Assembly: GCA_964387685.1 (NCBI GenBank)
Contig: CAYLXK010000001.1
Coordinates: forward strand, 1-64,000
DNA: 64,000 bases
Direction of reading: 5' to 3'
DNA from: Bryobacter sp964387685
GTDB lineage: Bacteria > Acidobacteriota > Terriglobia > Bryobacterales > Bryobacteraceae
Notes under the pieces: model-generated
Told to the model about the DNA's origin: nothing
What the model saw: only the letters and a program-made list of their open reading frames with translations
Database searches by the model: none
Translations under genes and position numbers: made by a program
Part shown: piece by piece, positions 40,887-49,012 of the stretch
Layout of the letters: every line of letters begins with the position of its first letter
Numbering within the stretch: position 1 is the stretch's first letter

Positions 40887-42632
40887 ATGCAGCCCAACGC
40901 CAATCCCTCGCAGACGGTTCAACCGGCCGTACCCCCCCTAGGGGGGCCGCGCCTGGTGCCGGAGCCCGCAGAACGCCCGGGCGGCTACGGCAAACGGTTG
41001 ATTTTATTGGGATTAGTGGTTGCCTGCGCCGCCGCTTATGTCCTTTGGCAAAAGCAGCAGAGTTCGGAAAAGAAAGCGGCGCTGGCCAATTCGAGCTTCC
41101 CGACCGCGACCGTTCGCCAAGGCCGTTTGGAGAAAACGTTTCGCATTTCCGGGGTGACGGCGGCGGGTAAATTTGTTTCTTTGATCGCTCCGCAGATTCG
41201 CGGCAGCCGTTCCGGCAGGGGTCGCGGTGGCTTCAATCTGGCGGGGATGGACCAGGCAAGCGTTGCTTCGCTGCCGGCCCTGGGCGGCAACTCGTCAGCC
41301 CGGTCGGGTTCAACCGCCTCGTCCGGTTCCGCTTCGGCGGCCGGCGCGGCGGATGCTATTTCTTCTTCGGGCGCAAGCGCCAGCCGAGGTTTCGGCGGAT
41401 CCGGCGCGACGAGGGCTGCGTCCTCGCGAGTCGCCACGGGCAGTGCGAAGACTTCCACTTCAGCAAATACCAATCGTTCCAGCTCCACCGCCAGCGCTTC
41501 CCAAGGGGCGGATGGACTCGGTTCCACGTCTTCCCAACTCGGCAGCGGTCTGGGCGGCCCGGGCGGGGGTGGCGGAGGCGGGGGTGGCGGCGACTTTACG
41601 CTGGTGCTTCAGAATCTGGCCAAAGCGGGCGCGATGGTCAAAAAAGGTGACGTGGTGGCAGAATTCGACCGTCAATACATGTTGCAGCGTCTGGACGATT
41701 ACCGCGCGACGCTAGAGACGGCCAAGGCCCAATTGGCCCAACAAAAGGCCAATCTGGAACTCGCCCGTTACACGCACAAGCTCAATGTGGAAAAGGCCAA
41801 GGCGGCCTTTGACAAGGCAAAGCTCGATATGCGAACTCTGCCCGTGCTGAGTGCGATTGACTCTGAACGAATCAAGCTGGCCCTGGAAGAAGCGGAAGCG
41901 CAGTATAAGCAGCAGGTGGCGGAAGGCAAATACATTGAGGATGCCGAGCGGGCGCAACTGAAGTATGCCGAGCTCGAGTTTAAGACGCTCGAAATGGAGT
42001 TCCGCCGCTCGGAGCAGAATGCCGACCGGATGGTCTCCCGGGCCGCCATCGACGGGATGACGGTCATGCAAAACACGTTTCGCGGGAGCGAATTCGCGCA
42101 GATCCAAGCGGGCGACCAGATTTATCCCGGCCAGTTCTTCATGCAAATCGTCGACCCGTCCTCGATGGTCATTAACGCGAGCGTGAACCAGGTTGACGGT
42201 GAGCGCTTGCGGGTGGGCCAGAAGGCGAAAGTTCGTTTTGACGCCTATCCCGGTCTTGAGGTGCCGGCGCACATTGTAAACATTGCAGCCGTTCCTCGAT
42301 CCGGAGGATTTCGGGCTAGTTTCGTAAGAGAGATTCCGGTTCTCCTCAAGATCGACGCGATGGACCCGCGGGTGATTCCGGACCTTAGCGCTAGCGTGGA
42401 CGTAATTTTAGGGGAAGAGAAAGACGCGGCTATCGCTCCCGTGGCGGCAATTTTCGAAGACCCGGAATCCGGCAAACGCTTTGTCTATGTCAGAGAAGGC
42501 GAAATTTGGCGGCGCCGTGAGGTGGAGGTGGGCCTGGAAACCTTCCTGGTCGCCAGCGTGAAGAACCTGCGCAAAGGCGATGTCGTCGCCTTGGAGATCC
42601 CGCCGAATCTGGTGGCGGCCAACAAAGGCTAG
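40887..42632 (+). CDS. Membrane-fusion/HlyD-like adaptor with low-complexity insert
   Basis: The first of three tandem periplasmic adaptors. 581 residues: a short cytoplasmic tail, one membrane helix (LILLGLVVACAAAYVLWQ, about residues 33-50), a beta segment, then a low-complexity insert (about residues 104-235) very rich in Ser, Ala and Gly, ending in a run of ten Gly. A barrel-sandwich half, a long coiled coil (about 255-380) and a beta-barrel domain (QAGDQIYPGQFFMQIVDPSS) follow. The frame stays open upstream into the divergent gene, but the start ATG 40887 is supported by the anchor. The adaptor should link inner-membrane exporter and TolC. Confidence 0.87.
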   Translation: MQPNANPSQTVQPAVPPLGGPRLVPEPAERPGGYGKRLILLGLVVACAAAYVLWQKQQSSEKKAALANSSFPTATVRQGRLEKTFRISGVTAAGKFVSLIAPQIRGSRSGRGRGGFNLAGMDQASVASLPALGGNSSARSGSTASSGSASAAGAADAISSSGASASRGFGGSGATRAASSRVATGSAKTSTSANTNRSSSTASASQGADGLGSTSSQLGSGLGGPGGGGGGGGGGDFTLVLQNLAKAGAMVKKGDVVAEFDRQYMLQRLDDYRATLETAKAQLAQQKANLELARYTHKLNVEKAKAAFDKAKLDMRTLPVLSAIDSERIKLALEEAEAQYKQQVAEGKYIEDAERAQLKYAELEFKTLEMEFRRSEQNADRMVSRAAIDGMTVMQNTFRGSEFAQIQAGDQIYPGQFFMQIVDPSSMVINASVNQVDGERLRVGQKAKVRFDAYPGLEVPAHIVNIAAVPRSGGFRASFVREIPVLLKIDAMDPRVIPDLSASVDVILGEEKDAAIAPVAAIFEDPESGKRFVYVREGEIWRRREVEVGLETFLVASVKNLRKGDVVALEIPPNLVAANKG

Positions 42633-42682
42633 AAGCCGCCCCGCAAAATCGACCGGCAAAGAAGTAAGGGATTAGGACGAAA

Positions 42683-43987
42683 ATGTCAGAGATCAAGCCA
42701 AAAATTCGCATCGGCCAGACGGAATCCTCGGTTCGGAATCGTAGGATCCTGCTAGGAGTTCTGGCTCTGGCCGGAGCTGGCGGTGTATATGCCGCCTACA
42801 ACTACAACCAAAAGACCAGCGTCGTGGAAGTTCCGGTGGCCAAAGTGCGCCGGGGAGACTTCACGATTGTTGTCCGGGCCCGCGGAGAAATCCGGAGCGT
42901 GAATTCCGTCGTCATTACTGCCCCTCAAGTCCCAGACCCTCGTATCGTCAGGCTCGCCGAGAGCGGCAAGCCGATTCGCAAAGGGGACGTGGTCGTGGAA
43001 TTCGACGCCGCCGCCCAGGAGCAGAGTTTGCTCGAGCGCAATACCAGTGTTCGCACCATCGACTCTCAAATCGTGCAGACTAAAGCCAGCCACCGGATCG
43101 TGACGGAGATGGATGGCATGAACAAAATGACGGCCGAATACAACCTGGAGCGTTCCAAGCTGGAGGCTTCCAAGGCCGAAGTGGTTAGCGAGATCGAGGG
43201 CGCCAAAAGCCGCATCGATGTCGACATCACCAAAGGCGAGCTGGGGCAGGTGCAACAGACGATTAATACGCACAAAGCCACCCAAAATGCGGACCTGGAA
43301 AGACTAGACCAAAACAAGGACAAGGCCGTTCGCGACGTAAACCGCGCTCAGGGATATCTAAAAAACATGGTGTTGCGCGCTCCCAACGACGGCATTGTTA
43401 ACTTGCTGCCTAATTTTCGCAGCCAGGGCAGTTGGGGTTCCAGTCCGCCTCCGTTTAAGGAAGGCGACCGCGCCTGGACGGGTGCGGCGATTGCGGAGAT
43501 CCCCGACCTCAGTCTGATGCGCATCGACCTAAAGCTGGATGAGGTGGATCGCGGTAAGCTGGCGCTGGGCCAAAAAGTAAAAGTGCGCATCGACGCCATC
43601 CCGGACCGCGAATTCGACGCCAATCTCGATTGGATTAGCCCTATCGCAGCGGTGCAATTCCGCGGCATGGGTATGACGGAGAAAACCTTTCCGGCGCGCG
43701 CCACTTTGGAAGGTACGGATAAGCGCTTGCGGCCGGGCATGAGCGCCTCGGCGGAAATCCTGATTGAACGCGAGGCAAATCAGTTGCTGATCCCCTTGCG
43801 GGCTAGCTTTACGGTGCAGGGAAAACCCTCGGTGTACCTGCAACGCGGCCAGAACTTTGTCGTTCGCCCGATTGAGGTGGGTAAACGGAATGAGAGCGAA
43901 ATCGTAATTGTCAACGGCCTGAAGGAAGGCGAGATTGTGACCCTCGAAAATCCGGCCGACGCCGCCCGCCGGCAAAAGAAGCTCTAG
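42683..43987 (+). CDS. HlyD/MacA-like periplasmic adaptor
   Basis: The second adaptor, 434 residues and without low-complexity insert. One N-terminal membrane helix (RRILLGVLALAGAGGVYAAY) is followed by a lipoyl/barrel-sandwich half (VRKGDVVVEFD-like segment IRKGDVVVEFDAAAQEQS), a coiled coil (about 100-215) and a second lipoyl half with VLRAPNDGIVNLLPNF. The C-terminal barrel shows LALGQKVKVRIDAIPDREF. It lies 50 bases after the first adaptor and 37 before the third. Having an apparently normal adaptor next to two modified ones suggests a mixed hexamer or sequential roles. Confidence 0.9.
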   Translation: MSEIKPKIRIGQTESSVRNRRILLGVLALAGAGGVYAAYNYNQKTSVVEVPVAKVRRGDFTIVVRARGEIRSVNSVVITAPQVPDPRIVRLAESGKPIRKGDVVVEFDAAAQEQSLLERNTSVRTIDSQIVQTKASHRIVTEMDGMNKMTAEYNLERSKLEASKAEVVSEIEGAKSRIDVDITKGELGQVQQTINTHKATQNADLERLDQNKDKAVRDVNRAQGYLKNMVLRAPNDGIVNLLPNFRSQGSWGSSPPPFKEGDRAWTGAAIAEIPDLSLMRIDLKLDEVDRGKLALGQKVKVRIDAIPDREFDANLDWISPIAAVQFRGMGMTEKTFPARATLEGTDKRLRPGMSASAEILIEREANQLLIPLRASFTVQGKPSVYLQRGQNFVVRPIEVGKRNESEIVIVNGLKEGEIVTLENPADAARRQKKL

Positions 43988-44024
43988 GCGGCCTGCCGCC
44001 CACGAAACTACCGAAAGCAAATTC

Positions 44025-46040
44025 ATGCAGAAGCTAATCATTCGTCTCGTTATACTTCTCGTCCTTGTCGGCGCCGGCTATGCGGCCTACCGCGTCTACC
44101 AGCAGTTGCCCCAACGCCAGGAGACGGTTGCGACGGCGAAGGTCAAACAGAGCGACGTAGTCGTGCGCAGCTTTACCCGCGGCGAATTGCGCGCCGTGCG
44201 CAGCGCGACTCTCACCGCGCCGAATCTATTCGGTACCGTGCAGGTGACCCGGCTCGCCGCTCTGGGCTCCTTTGCGCGCGAAAAGGACCTGGTAGTCGAG
44301 TTCGACGACGCGGAGGTGATCTCGCGCCTGGAAGAGAAGCAGTTGGAACTGGACCAGATCGACGAGCAGATGAAAAAGGCGCAGGCCGACCTGGCCATCC
44401 GCGACAACCAAGACCAAGTGGAGCTGCTTCGGGCCCGTTATGCCGTCAGGCGCGCAGACCTCGAAGTGAAGCGCAACGAGCTGATCAGCGCTATCGACGC
44501 CAAGAAGAATCAATTGACGCTTGAGGAATCCAAGCGCCGCCTCACGCAGCTCGAAAGCGATATCAAGAGCAGGCGAGAGCAGGCCCAAGCTGAGCTGGCC
44601 GTACTACGAGAAAAGAAAAACAAAGCCAATCTCGAGTTGAACCGCGAAAAGCAACGATTGGCGCAGGTAAAGCTGCTCGCGCCCATGTCCGGGCTGGTAG
44701 CGGTCAAGCAAAACCGTTCAACCGTCATGATGTTTGGTATGCAGCTGCCCGATATTCGCGAGGGCGATCAGGTGCAGCCGGGTATGCAGGTTGCCGACAT
44801 TCTCGACCTCAGCGAAATGGAAGTGGTGGCCAAGGTTGGCGAGCTGGACCGCGCGAATTTAACCGAAGGCCAGGAGGTGTTGATGCACCTCGATGCGCTG
44901 CCGGAAAAGTCCTTTACGGGCAAGATCAAGAGCTTAAGCGGGACGGCCAGCGCGAACATGTTCAGCGCGGACCCGGCCAAGAAGTTTGACGTACTCTTTT
45001 CCATCGAGATGCGGCAATTGCTGAGTGCCCTGGGCGCCCAACCCGCGCAGATCGAGCGTATCCTGGCGCAAGCGGAAGCCAACCGCAGAAAGGCGCCCTC
45101 TCCGTCGATGAGCATGATGTCGATGGCGGGCGGCAGCGGCATGGGCGGTAGTGGTATGGGCGGCAGCGGCATGGGCGGCAGTGGCAATACTGGCGGCGGC
45201 ATGCAAGGCCCAGGCGGCATGGGCGCGGCCGGCGGCATGGGTGGCGCCCCAATGATGGCTTCCATGCCCGGTGGTCCCGCCGCGGGAGCCCAAGAGGAAG
45301 CGGGCGGAGGACGCCGCCGAGGCGGTGCGGGTGGGCAAGGCGGTGGGCAAGGCGGTGGGCAAGGCGGTGGTGCGGGCGGCAATGCCGGTGGTATCGCCGC
45401 GACGATCGCGGCACTTCCCGCCGAGCAGCAGAAAAAGGCGCGCGACGTAATGGCCAAGGCCCTGGGCGGAAAGCAGCTTGCCGATCTGAGTGGCGAAGAA
45501 CGCAGCACCGCCATGACTAAGATCAGGGAAGAATTGCAGAAGGCGGGCATTAGTTTGGGAGGGCGCAACGCCCAAGGCGGGTTGGGCCGTTCCGGCGCGG
45601 GCGGCGCACCCCAAATGCCCACGATGTTCAATATTGGCGGCGTAATGTACTCCCAGAAAGATCTCGACAACGCGCAGCTCCCGCCGGCGCCGGACGAAGA
45701 CAATCAGCTGGACGTATTACTGCGTCCCGGCCTGCTGGCCGACGTAGAAATCATTGTCGAAAAGGTTCCCAACGCGATCAATGTCCCCATCCAGGCCGTC
45801 TTCGAGAAAGACGGTAAGCAGGTGGTCTACGTGAAAAACGGCTCGAAGTTCGAAGCGAGAGAAATCAAGCCGATGAAGCGTAGCGAGAATGTCATGATCA
45901 TCGCCTCCGGCGTGAAGGCTGGCGATGTGATCGCCATGGCCAATCCGGAAGCCAAGCCCGGCGACAAGAAAAAGAAGGGCGACGAAAACAAAGGCGGCGG
46001 AGCGGCCTCCGCCCTGCCCGGCGGCAAGGGAGGCATGTAG
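44025..46040 (+). CDS. HlyD/MacA-like adaptor with Met/Gly-rich insert
   Basis: The third adaptor, 671 residues. N-terminal anchor (IIRLVILLVLVGAGYAAYRV), lipoyl half, coiled coil (about 105-215), second lipoyl half (VKLLAPMSGLVAVKQN) and beta-barrel. An insert at about residues 355-460 holds at least 13 Met among Gly and Ser (SMSMMSMAGG, three GSGMG repeats), then GGQGGGQGGG repeats. A short helical segment follows (LPAEQQKKARDVMAKALGG, then LSGEERSTAMTKIREELQ). The C-terminal membrane-proximal domain includes NAINVPIQAVFEKDGKQVVY. Met-rich stretches can bind Cu(I)/Ag(I), but here this is inference only. Confidence 0.87.
   Translation: MQKLIIRLVILLVLVGAGYAAYRVYQQLPQRQETVATAKVKQSDVVVRSFTRGELRAVRSATLTAPNLFGTVQVTRLAALGSFAREKDLVVEFDDAEVISRLEEKQLELDQIDEQMKKAQADLAIRDNQDQVELLRARYAVRRADLEVKRNELISAIDAKKNQLTLEESKRRLTQLESDIKSRREQAQAELAVLREKKNKANLELNREKQRLAQVKLLAPMSGLVAVKQNRSTVMMFGMQLPDIREGDQVQPGMQVADILDLSEMEVVAKVGELDRANLTEGQEVLMHLDALPEKSFTGKIKSLSGTASANMFSADPAKKFDVLFSIEMRQLLSALGAQPAQIERILAQAEANRRKAPSPSMSMMSMAGGSGMGGSGMGGSGMGGSGNTGGGMQGPGGMGAAGGMGGAPMMASMPGGPAAGAQEEAGGGRRRGGAGGQGGGQGGGQGGGAGGNAGGIAATIAALPAEQQKKARDVMAKALGGKQLADLSGEERSTAMTKIREELQKAGISLGGRNAQGGLGRSGAGGAPQMPTMFNIGGVMYSQKDLDNAQLPPAPDEDNQLDVLLRPGLLADVEIIVEKVPNAINVPIQAVFEKDGKQVVYVKNGSKFEAREIKPMKRSENVMIIASGVKAGDVIAMANPEAKPGDKKKKGDENKGGGAASALPGGKGGM
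45133..45186 (+). repeat. 15-bp in-frame tandem repeat coding GSGMG
   Basis: Three copies of GGCAGCGGCATGGGC (one with synonymous T changes) and a partial fourth, in frame within the third adaptor gene. The synonymous differences show that the protein repeat, not only the DNA, is maintained. Confidence 0.85.
45330..45365 (+). repeat. 12-bp perfect tandem repeat coding GGQG
   Basis: Three identical copies of GGTGGGCAAGGC in the third adaptor gene. Perfect identity suggests recent slippage expansion, so copy number may vary between strains. Confidence 0.85.
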
Positions 46041-46047
46041 TTTCGCT

Positions 46048-47310
46048 ATGACCGGTTTTTTCCAAGGGCTCGTGCCCGAACTTTACATGGGCTTGCAGAG
46101 CCTGATGGTGCACAAACTTCGGAGCCTGCTCACGATGCTGGGCATGATCTTCGGCGTTGGCGCCGTGGTGGCGATGCTCTCCATCACCGCCGGCGCGCAG
46201 AAGGAAATGATGAGCTACATCGACCTTCTGGGCGTCAACAATATCATTGTCGAAGCCAAGGAGGCGGTGGACCGCAACGAACTGCAGGCCCGTCGTCTGG
46301 TCTCGCCCGGCTTAACCTTCCGGGACTACCGCGCGATCAAGGAGAATGTCCAAGGCATCGAAGCGATGACGCCGCGCAAGCGCTTCAAGCCGCTGAAGGT
46401 GATCCCCAAGACCAGCGCCGAGCCGCCGTTGCTAATCGGTGTCGAGCCCAGCTACCAGGTGATCAATAGCCTGCGCGTGGTGGAAGGCCGTTTCTTCAAT
46501 GACAAGGACAACGATACCTCCGCGCCCGTCTGCGTGCTGGGCGAGGCGGCTAAAGTTAACCTTTTGGGCTACGAAGCCGCTGTGGGCAAGTTCGTCAAAG
46601 TGAACGATACCTGGCTACAGGTGGTTGGTGTGCTGGGCGAACAAGCGTCCGCCGACTCGGACTCCGACTCGGGCGGCGAAGTGACGAATCGTAACAATCT
46701 GATTCTGTCGCCCCTTAACACCGTCATGCGCCGCTTTGAGGACAACAACAGCTACCTGAAGGACGAAATCGACGGCATCTACATGCGCGTTGCGCCTGGG
46801 ACGGATTCCATCGAAACGGCGGCCATTGTCCGCGCAATTCTCGACTCGACCCATAAAGATGCGGGCGACTACAACACGATCGTGCCCGCCGGCCTGCTCG
46901 AACAGCGCCGCCGCACCTCGTTGATCTTCAGCGTCGTCATGCTCTGTATCGCCGGTATCTCGCTGCTCGTCGGCGGCATCGGCATCATGAATATCATGTT
47001 GGCCACCGTGCTTGAGCGCACCAAAGAAATCGGCATCCGCCGCGCCATCGGTGCACGCCAGGCCGATATCATCCGTCAATTCCTCATGGAAGCCTTGCTG
47101 ATCTCCACTCTGGGCGGCTTTATCGGAATCGTCTTCGGATTCACGCTCTCCAAAGTCATCGCCTCGGCCGCCGGGTGGTCCACGGTAGTAACGACTTCCT
47201 CGATTGCCGTTGCCTTCGGCGTCAGCGTCGGCATCGGGCTTGTCTTCGGCATTTATCCGGCCATGCAGGCCGCCAAACTCGATCCCATTGAGGCCATCCG
47301 CTACGAATAA
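46048..47310 (+). CDS. MacB-like ABC exporter permease without ATPase domain
   Basis: A 420-residue permease with the MacB_PCD/FtsX layout: an N-terminal membrane helix (LRSLLTMLGMIFGVGAVVAM), a large periplasmic domain (about 60-290), then three helices including ISLLVGGIGIMNIMLATVLE, followed by RTKEIGIRRAIGARQADI, the loop that touches the ATPase. Canonical MacB carries its ATPase at the N-terminus; here it is absent, so a separate ATPase must act with it. The only candidate nearby is the divergent LolD-type ATPase at 39978. It is followed after 1 base by the TolC gene. Confidence 0.92.
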   Translation: MTGFFQGLVPELYMGLQSLMVHKLRSLLTMLGMIFGVGAVVAMLSITAGAQKEMMSYIDLLGVNNIIVEAKEAVDRNELQARRLVSPGLTFRDYRAIKENVQGIEAMTPRKRFKPLKVIPKTSAEPPLLIGVEPSYQVINSLRVVEGRFFNDKDNDTSAPVCVLGEAAKVNLLGYEAAVGKFVKVNDTWLQVVGVLGEQASADSDSDSGGEVTNRNNLILSPLNTVMRRFEDNNSYLKDEIDGIYMRVAPGTDSIETAAIVRAILDSTHKDAGDYNTIVPAGLLEQRRRTSLIFSVVMLCIAGISLLVGGIGIMNIMLATVLERTKEIGIRRAIGARQADIIRQFLMEALLISTLGGFIGIVFGFTLSKVIASAAGWSTVVTTSSIAVAFGVSVGIGLVFGIYPAMQAAKLDPIEAIRYE

Positions 47311-47311
47311 T

Positions 47312-49012
47312 ATGCTCCGCTATTTTTTCTTAATTACCATTGGCGCCGGGCTCGCCTTTAGCCAGGGAACTACTCCAGCTACTCCCAATACGTTCAAGGA
47401 GGACCCGATTTCTCCGGACTACCCCAAGTTCGGCACGAAGAATTACTTCCGGACGATCTTCCGCAAGGAAACGCCCAAGTACGAGTTGCAGGGTCCTATT
47501 CTGCTATCGAACTTTATCGTCGGGGACAAGCTGGAGTTATCGCTTAAGTCCTATTTAGAGCTCGTCCTCAACAACAATACAGATTTGCAGGTCCAGCGCT
47601 TGACGCTTGAGATTCCCCGGAACGCGATTACGCGGGCCTTCAGCATTTTCGATCCGCAACTCTCGGCCCGGCTTAGTTCCACTCGGTCCACCACTCCCAC
47701 CACGGACGCTCTCGCCGGCGCCGACGTACTTTCCAACTTGAATCAGCCGTTGAACATAAATTGGACGCAGTTCACTCCGTGGGGTACCAACTACAACCTT
47801 GGCTATTCCGCCTCGAAAAGCAGCACGAACAACTCCTTCGCCAGCCTGAATCCTGCCTACGGCTCCAACCTCAACCTCAACTTCACCCAAAATCTTTGGC
47901 GTGGCCGCGACCCCAACGTCATCCGCACGCCCATCTTGATTGCGCGCACTCGGCTCCGCGCGAATGAATTCCAGTTTCAAGATCAACTACTGACCCTCCT
48001 CAACACGGCCGAGAACGCCTATTGGGACGTGATCGGCGCACGCGAGAATCTGAAAGTGCAGGAGCAAGCCCTTGCGCTGGCCGATACTAGCCTCAAGCGG
48101 GCCCAGCGCGAACTGGAGCTGGGCGCCCTGCCCGCGCTCGAAATCTATCAGCCCCAAGCCGTCTATGCCCGCGCGGAGATTCTGGTCACGCAAGCTCGTT
48201 ACCGCCTGGCCCAGACGGAAGACGCGCTCCGGCGCCAGATCGGCGTCGACCTCGACCCCGAAATCCGCAAGCTAGCGATTGTGCTCACCGAGAACGTTTT
48301 GCCCCCCACGGACAACAAGCCTTTCGATAAAGAAGCTCTGGTGGCAGACGCCATTCGCGTCCGTCCCGACGTCGAAACCCAGCGACAGTTTCTGAACGTC
48401 GACGACTTGAATCTACGCTTGGCCTCCGATAACCTTCGTCCTAACTTCCAACTCTTCGGCAACTACTCGGCACAAGGCCGGGGCGGCCCACTGATTCGCC
48501 GCTCCACCATCTTTAATCCCGATGGCACCACCGCCCCGGTTACCTCCGTCATTCCCGGCGGTTTTGGCGACGCTTTCAGCCAGAACTTCGGCTTCGGCTT
48601 CCCCGTCTACGGCGGCGGGCTCCAGTTGAACTTCCCAATCAAGGACCGGAACGCGTCGGCCAACTACGCCGACGCCGTGGTCAGCAAGCGGCTTGATCAG
48701 TTGCGGCTTCGCGTCGCCGAACAGAACGTCCGCCTGGATGTCTTGAATGCCGTTAACCAAGTCGAAAATAGCCGCGCCAGCGTGGACCTCGCCAAGATTG
48801 CCGCCGACCTCGCCCAAAAGCGCGTCGAAGCCGATCAAAAGCGCTACGAACTCGGCACCATCACGCTCTTCTTCCTGCTCGATAGCCAAAACGCCCTCAC
48901 GCAGGCCCAAAGCGACCTGGTTAATCAGAGCGTCCAATACCGCCGCAACTTGCTCAATCTTTACCGGCGCGCGGGCACGCTGCTCACCGAGCGTGGTATT
49001 AGTACCAACTGA
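47312..49012 (+). CDS. TolC-family outer membrane efflux protein
   Basis: A 566-residue outer-membrane channel protein: signal peptide MLRYFFLITIGAGLAFSQG, an N-terminal extension, then the TolC/OEP repeats with long helices such as LTLLNTAENAYWDVIGAREN and QALALADTSLKRAQRELELG, and the C-terminal VEADQKRYELGTITLFFLLD. The start ATG 47312 is preceded at one base by the permease stop. It is the outer-membrane end of the export system whose adaptors and permease are encoded just upstream. Confidence 0.93.
   Translation: MLRYFFLITIGAGLAFSQGTTPATPNTFKEDPISPDYPKFGTKNYFRTIFRKETPKYELQGPILLSNFIVGDKLELSLKSYLELVLNNNTDLQVQRLTLEIPRNAITRAFSIFDPQLSARLSSTRSTTPTTDALAGADVLSNLNQPLNINWTQFTPWGTNYNLGYSASKSSTNNSFASLNPAYGSNLNLNFTQNLWRGRDPNVIRTPILIARTRLRANEFQFQDQLLTLLNTAENAYWDVIGARENLKVQEQALALADTSLKRAQRELELGALPALEIYQPQAVYARAEILVTQARYRLAQTEDALRRQIGVDLDPEIRKLAIVLTENVLPPTDNKPFDKEALVADAIRVRPDVETQRQFLNVDDLNLRLASDNLRPNFQLFGNYSAQGRGGPLIRRSTIFNPDGTTAPVTSVIPGGFGDAFSQNFGFGFPVYGGGLQLNFPIKDRNASANYADAVVSKRLDQLRLRVAEQNVRLDVLNAVNQVENSRASVDLAKIAADLAQKRVEADQKRYELGTITLFFLLDSQNALTQAQSDLVNQSVQYRRNLLNLYRRAGTLLTERGISTN

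Noticed and set aside
34790..41000. dif-like XerCD recombination site near the skew change
   Set aside because: I looked for an 11-6-11 arrangement with a TTATGTTAA-type arm in the intergenic stretches and found none. This leaves the terminus reading unproven.
45133..45365. CRISPR-like or intergenic repeat array
   Set aside because: The repeats are in-frame codon repeats within the third adaptor, with synonymous variation and no spacers.
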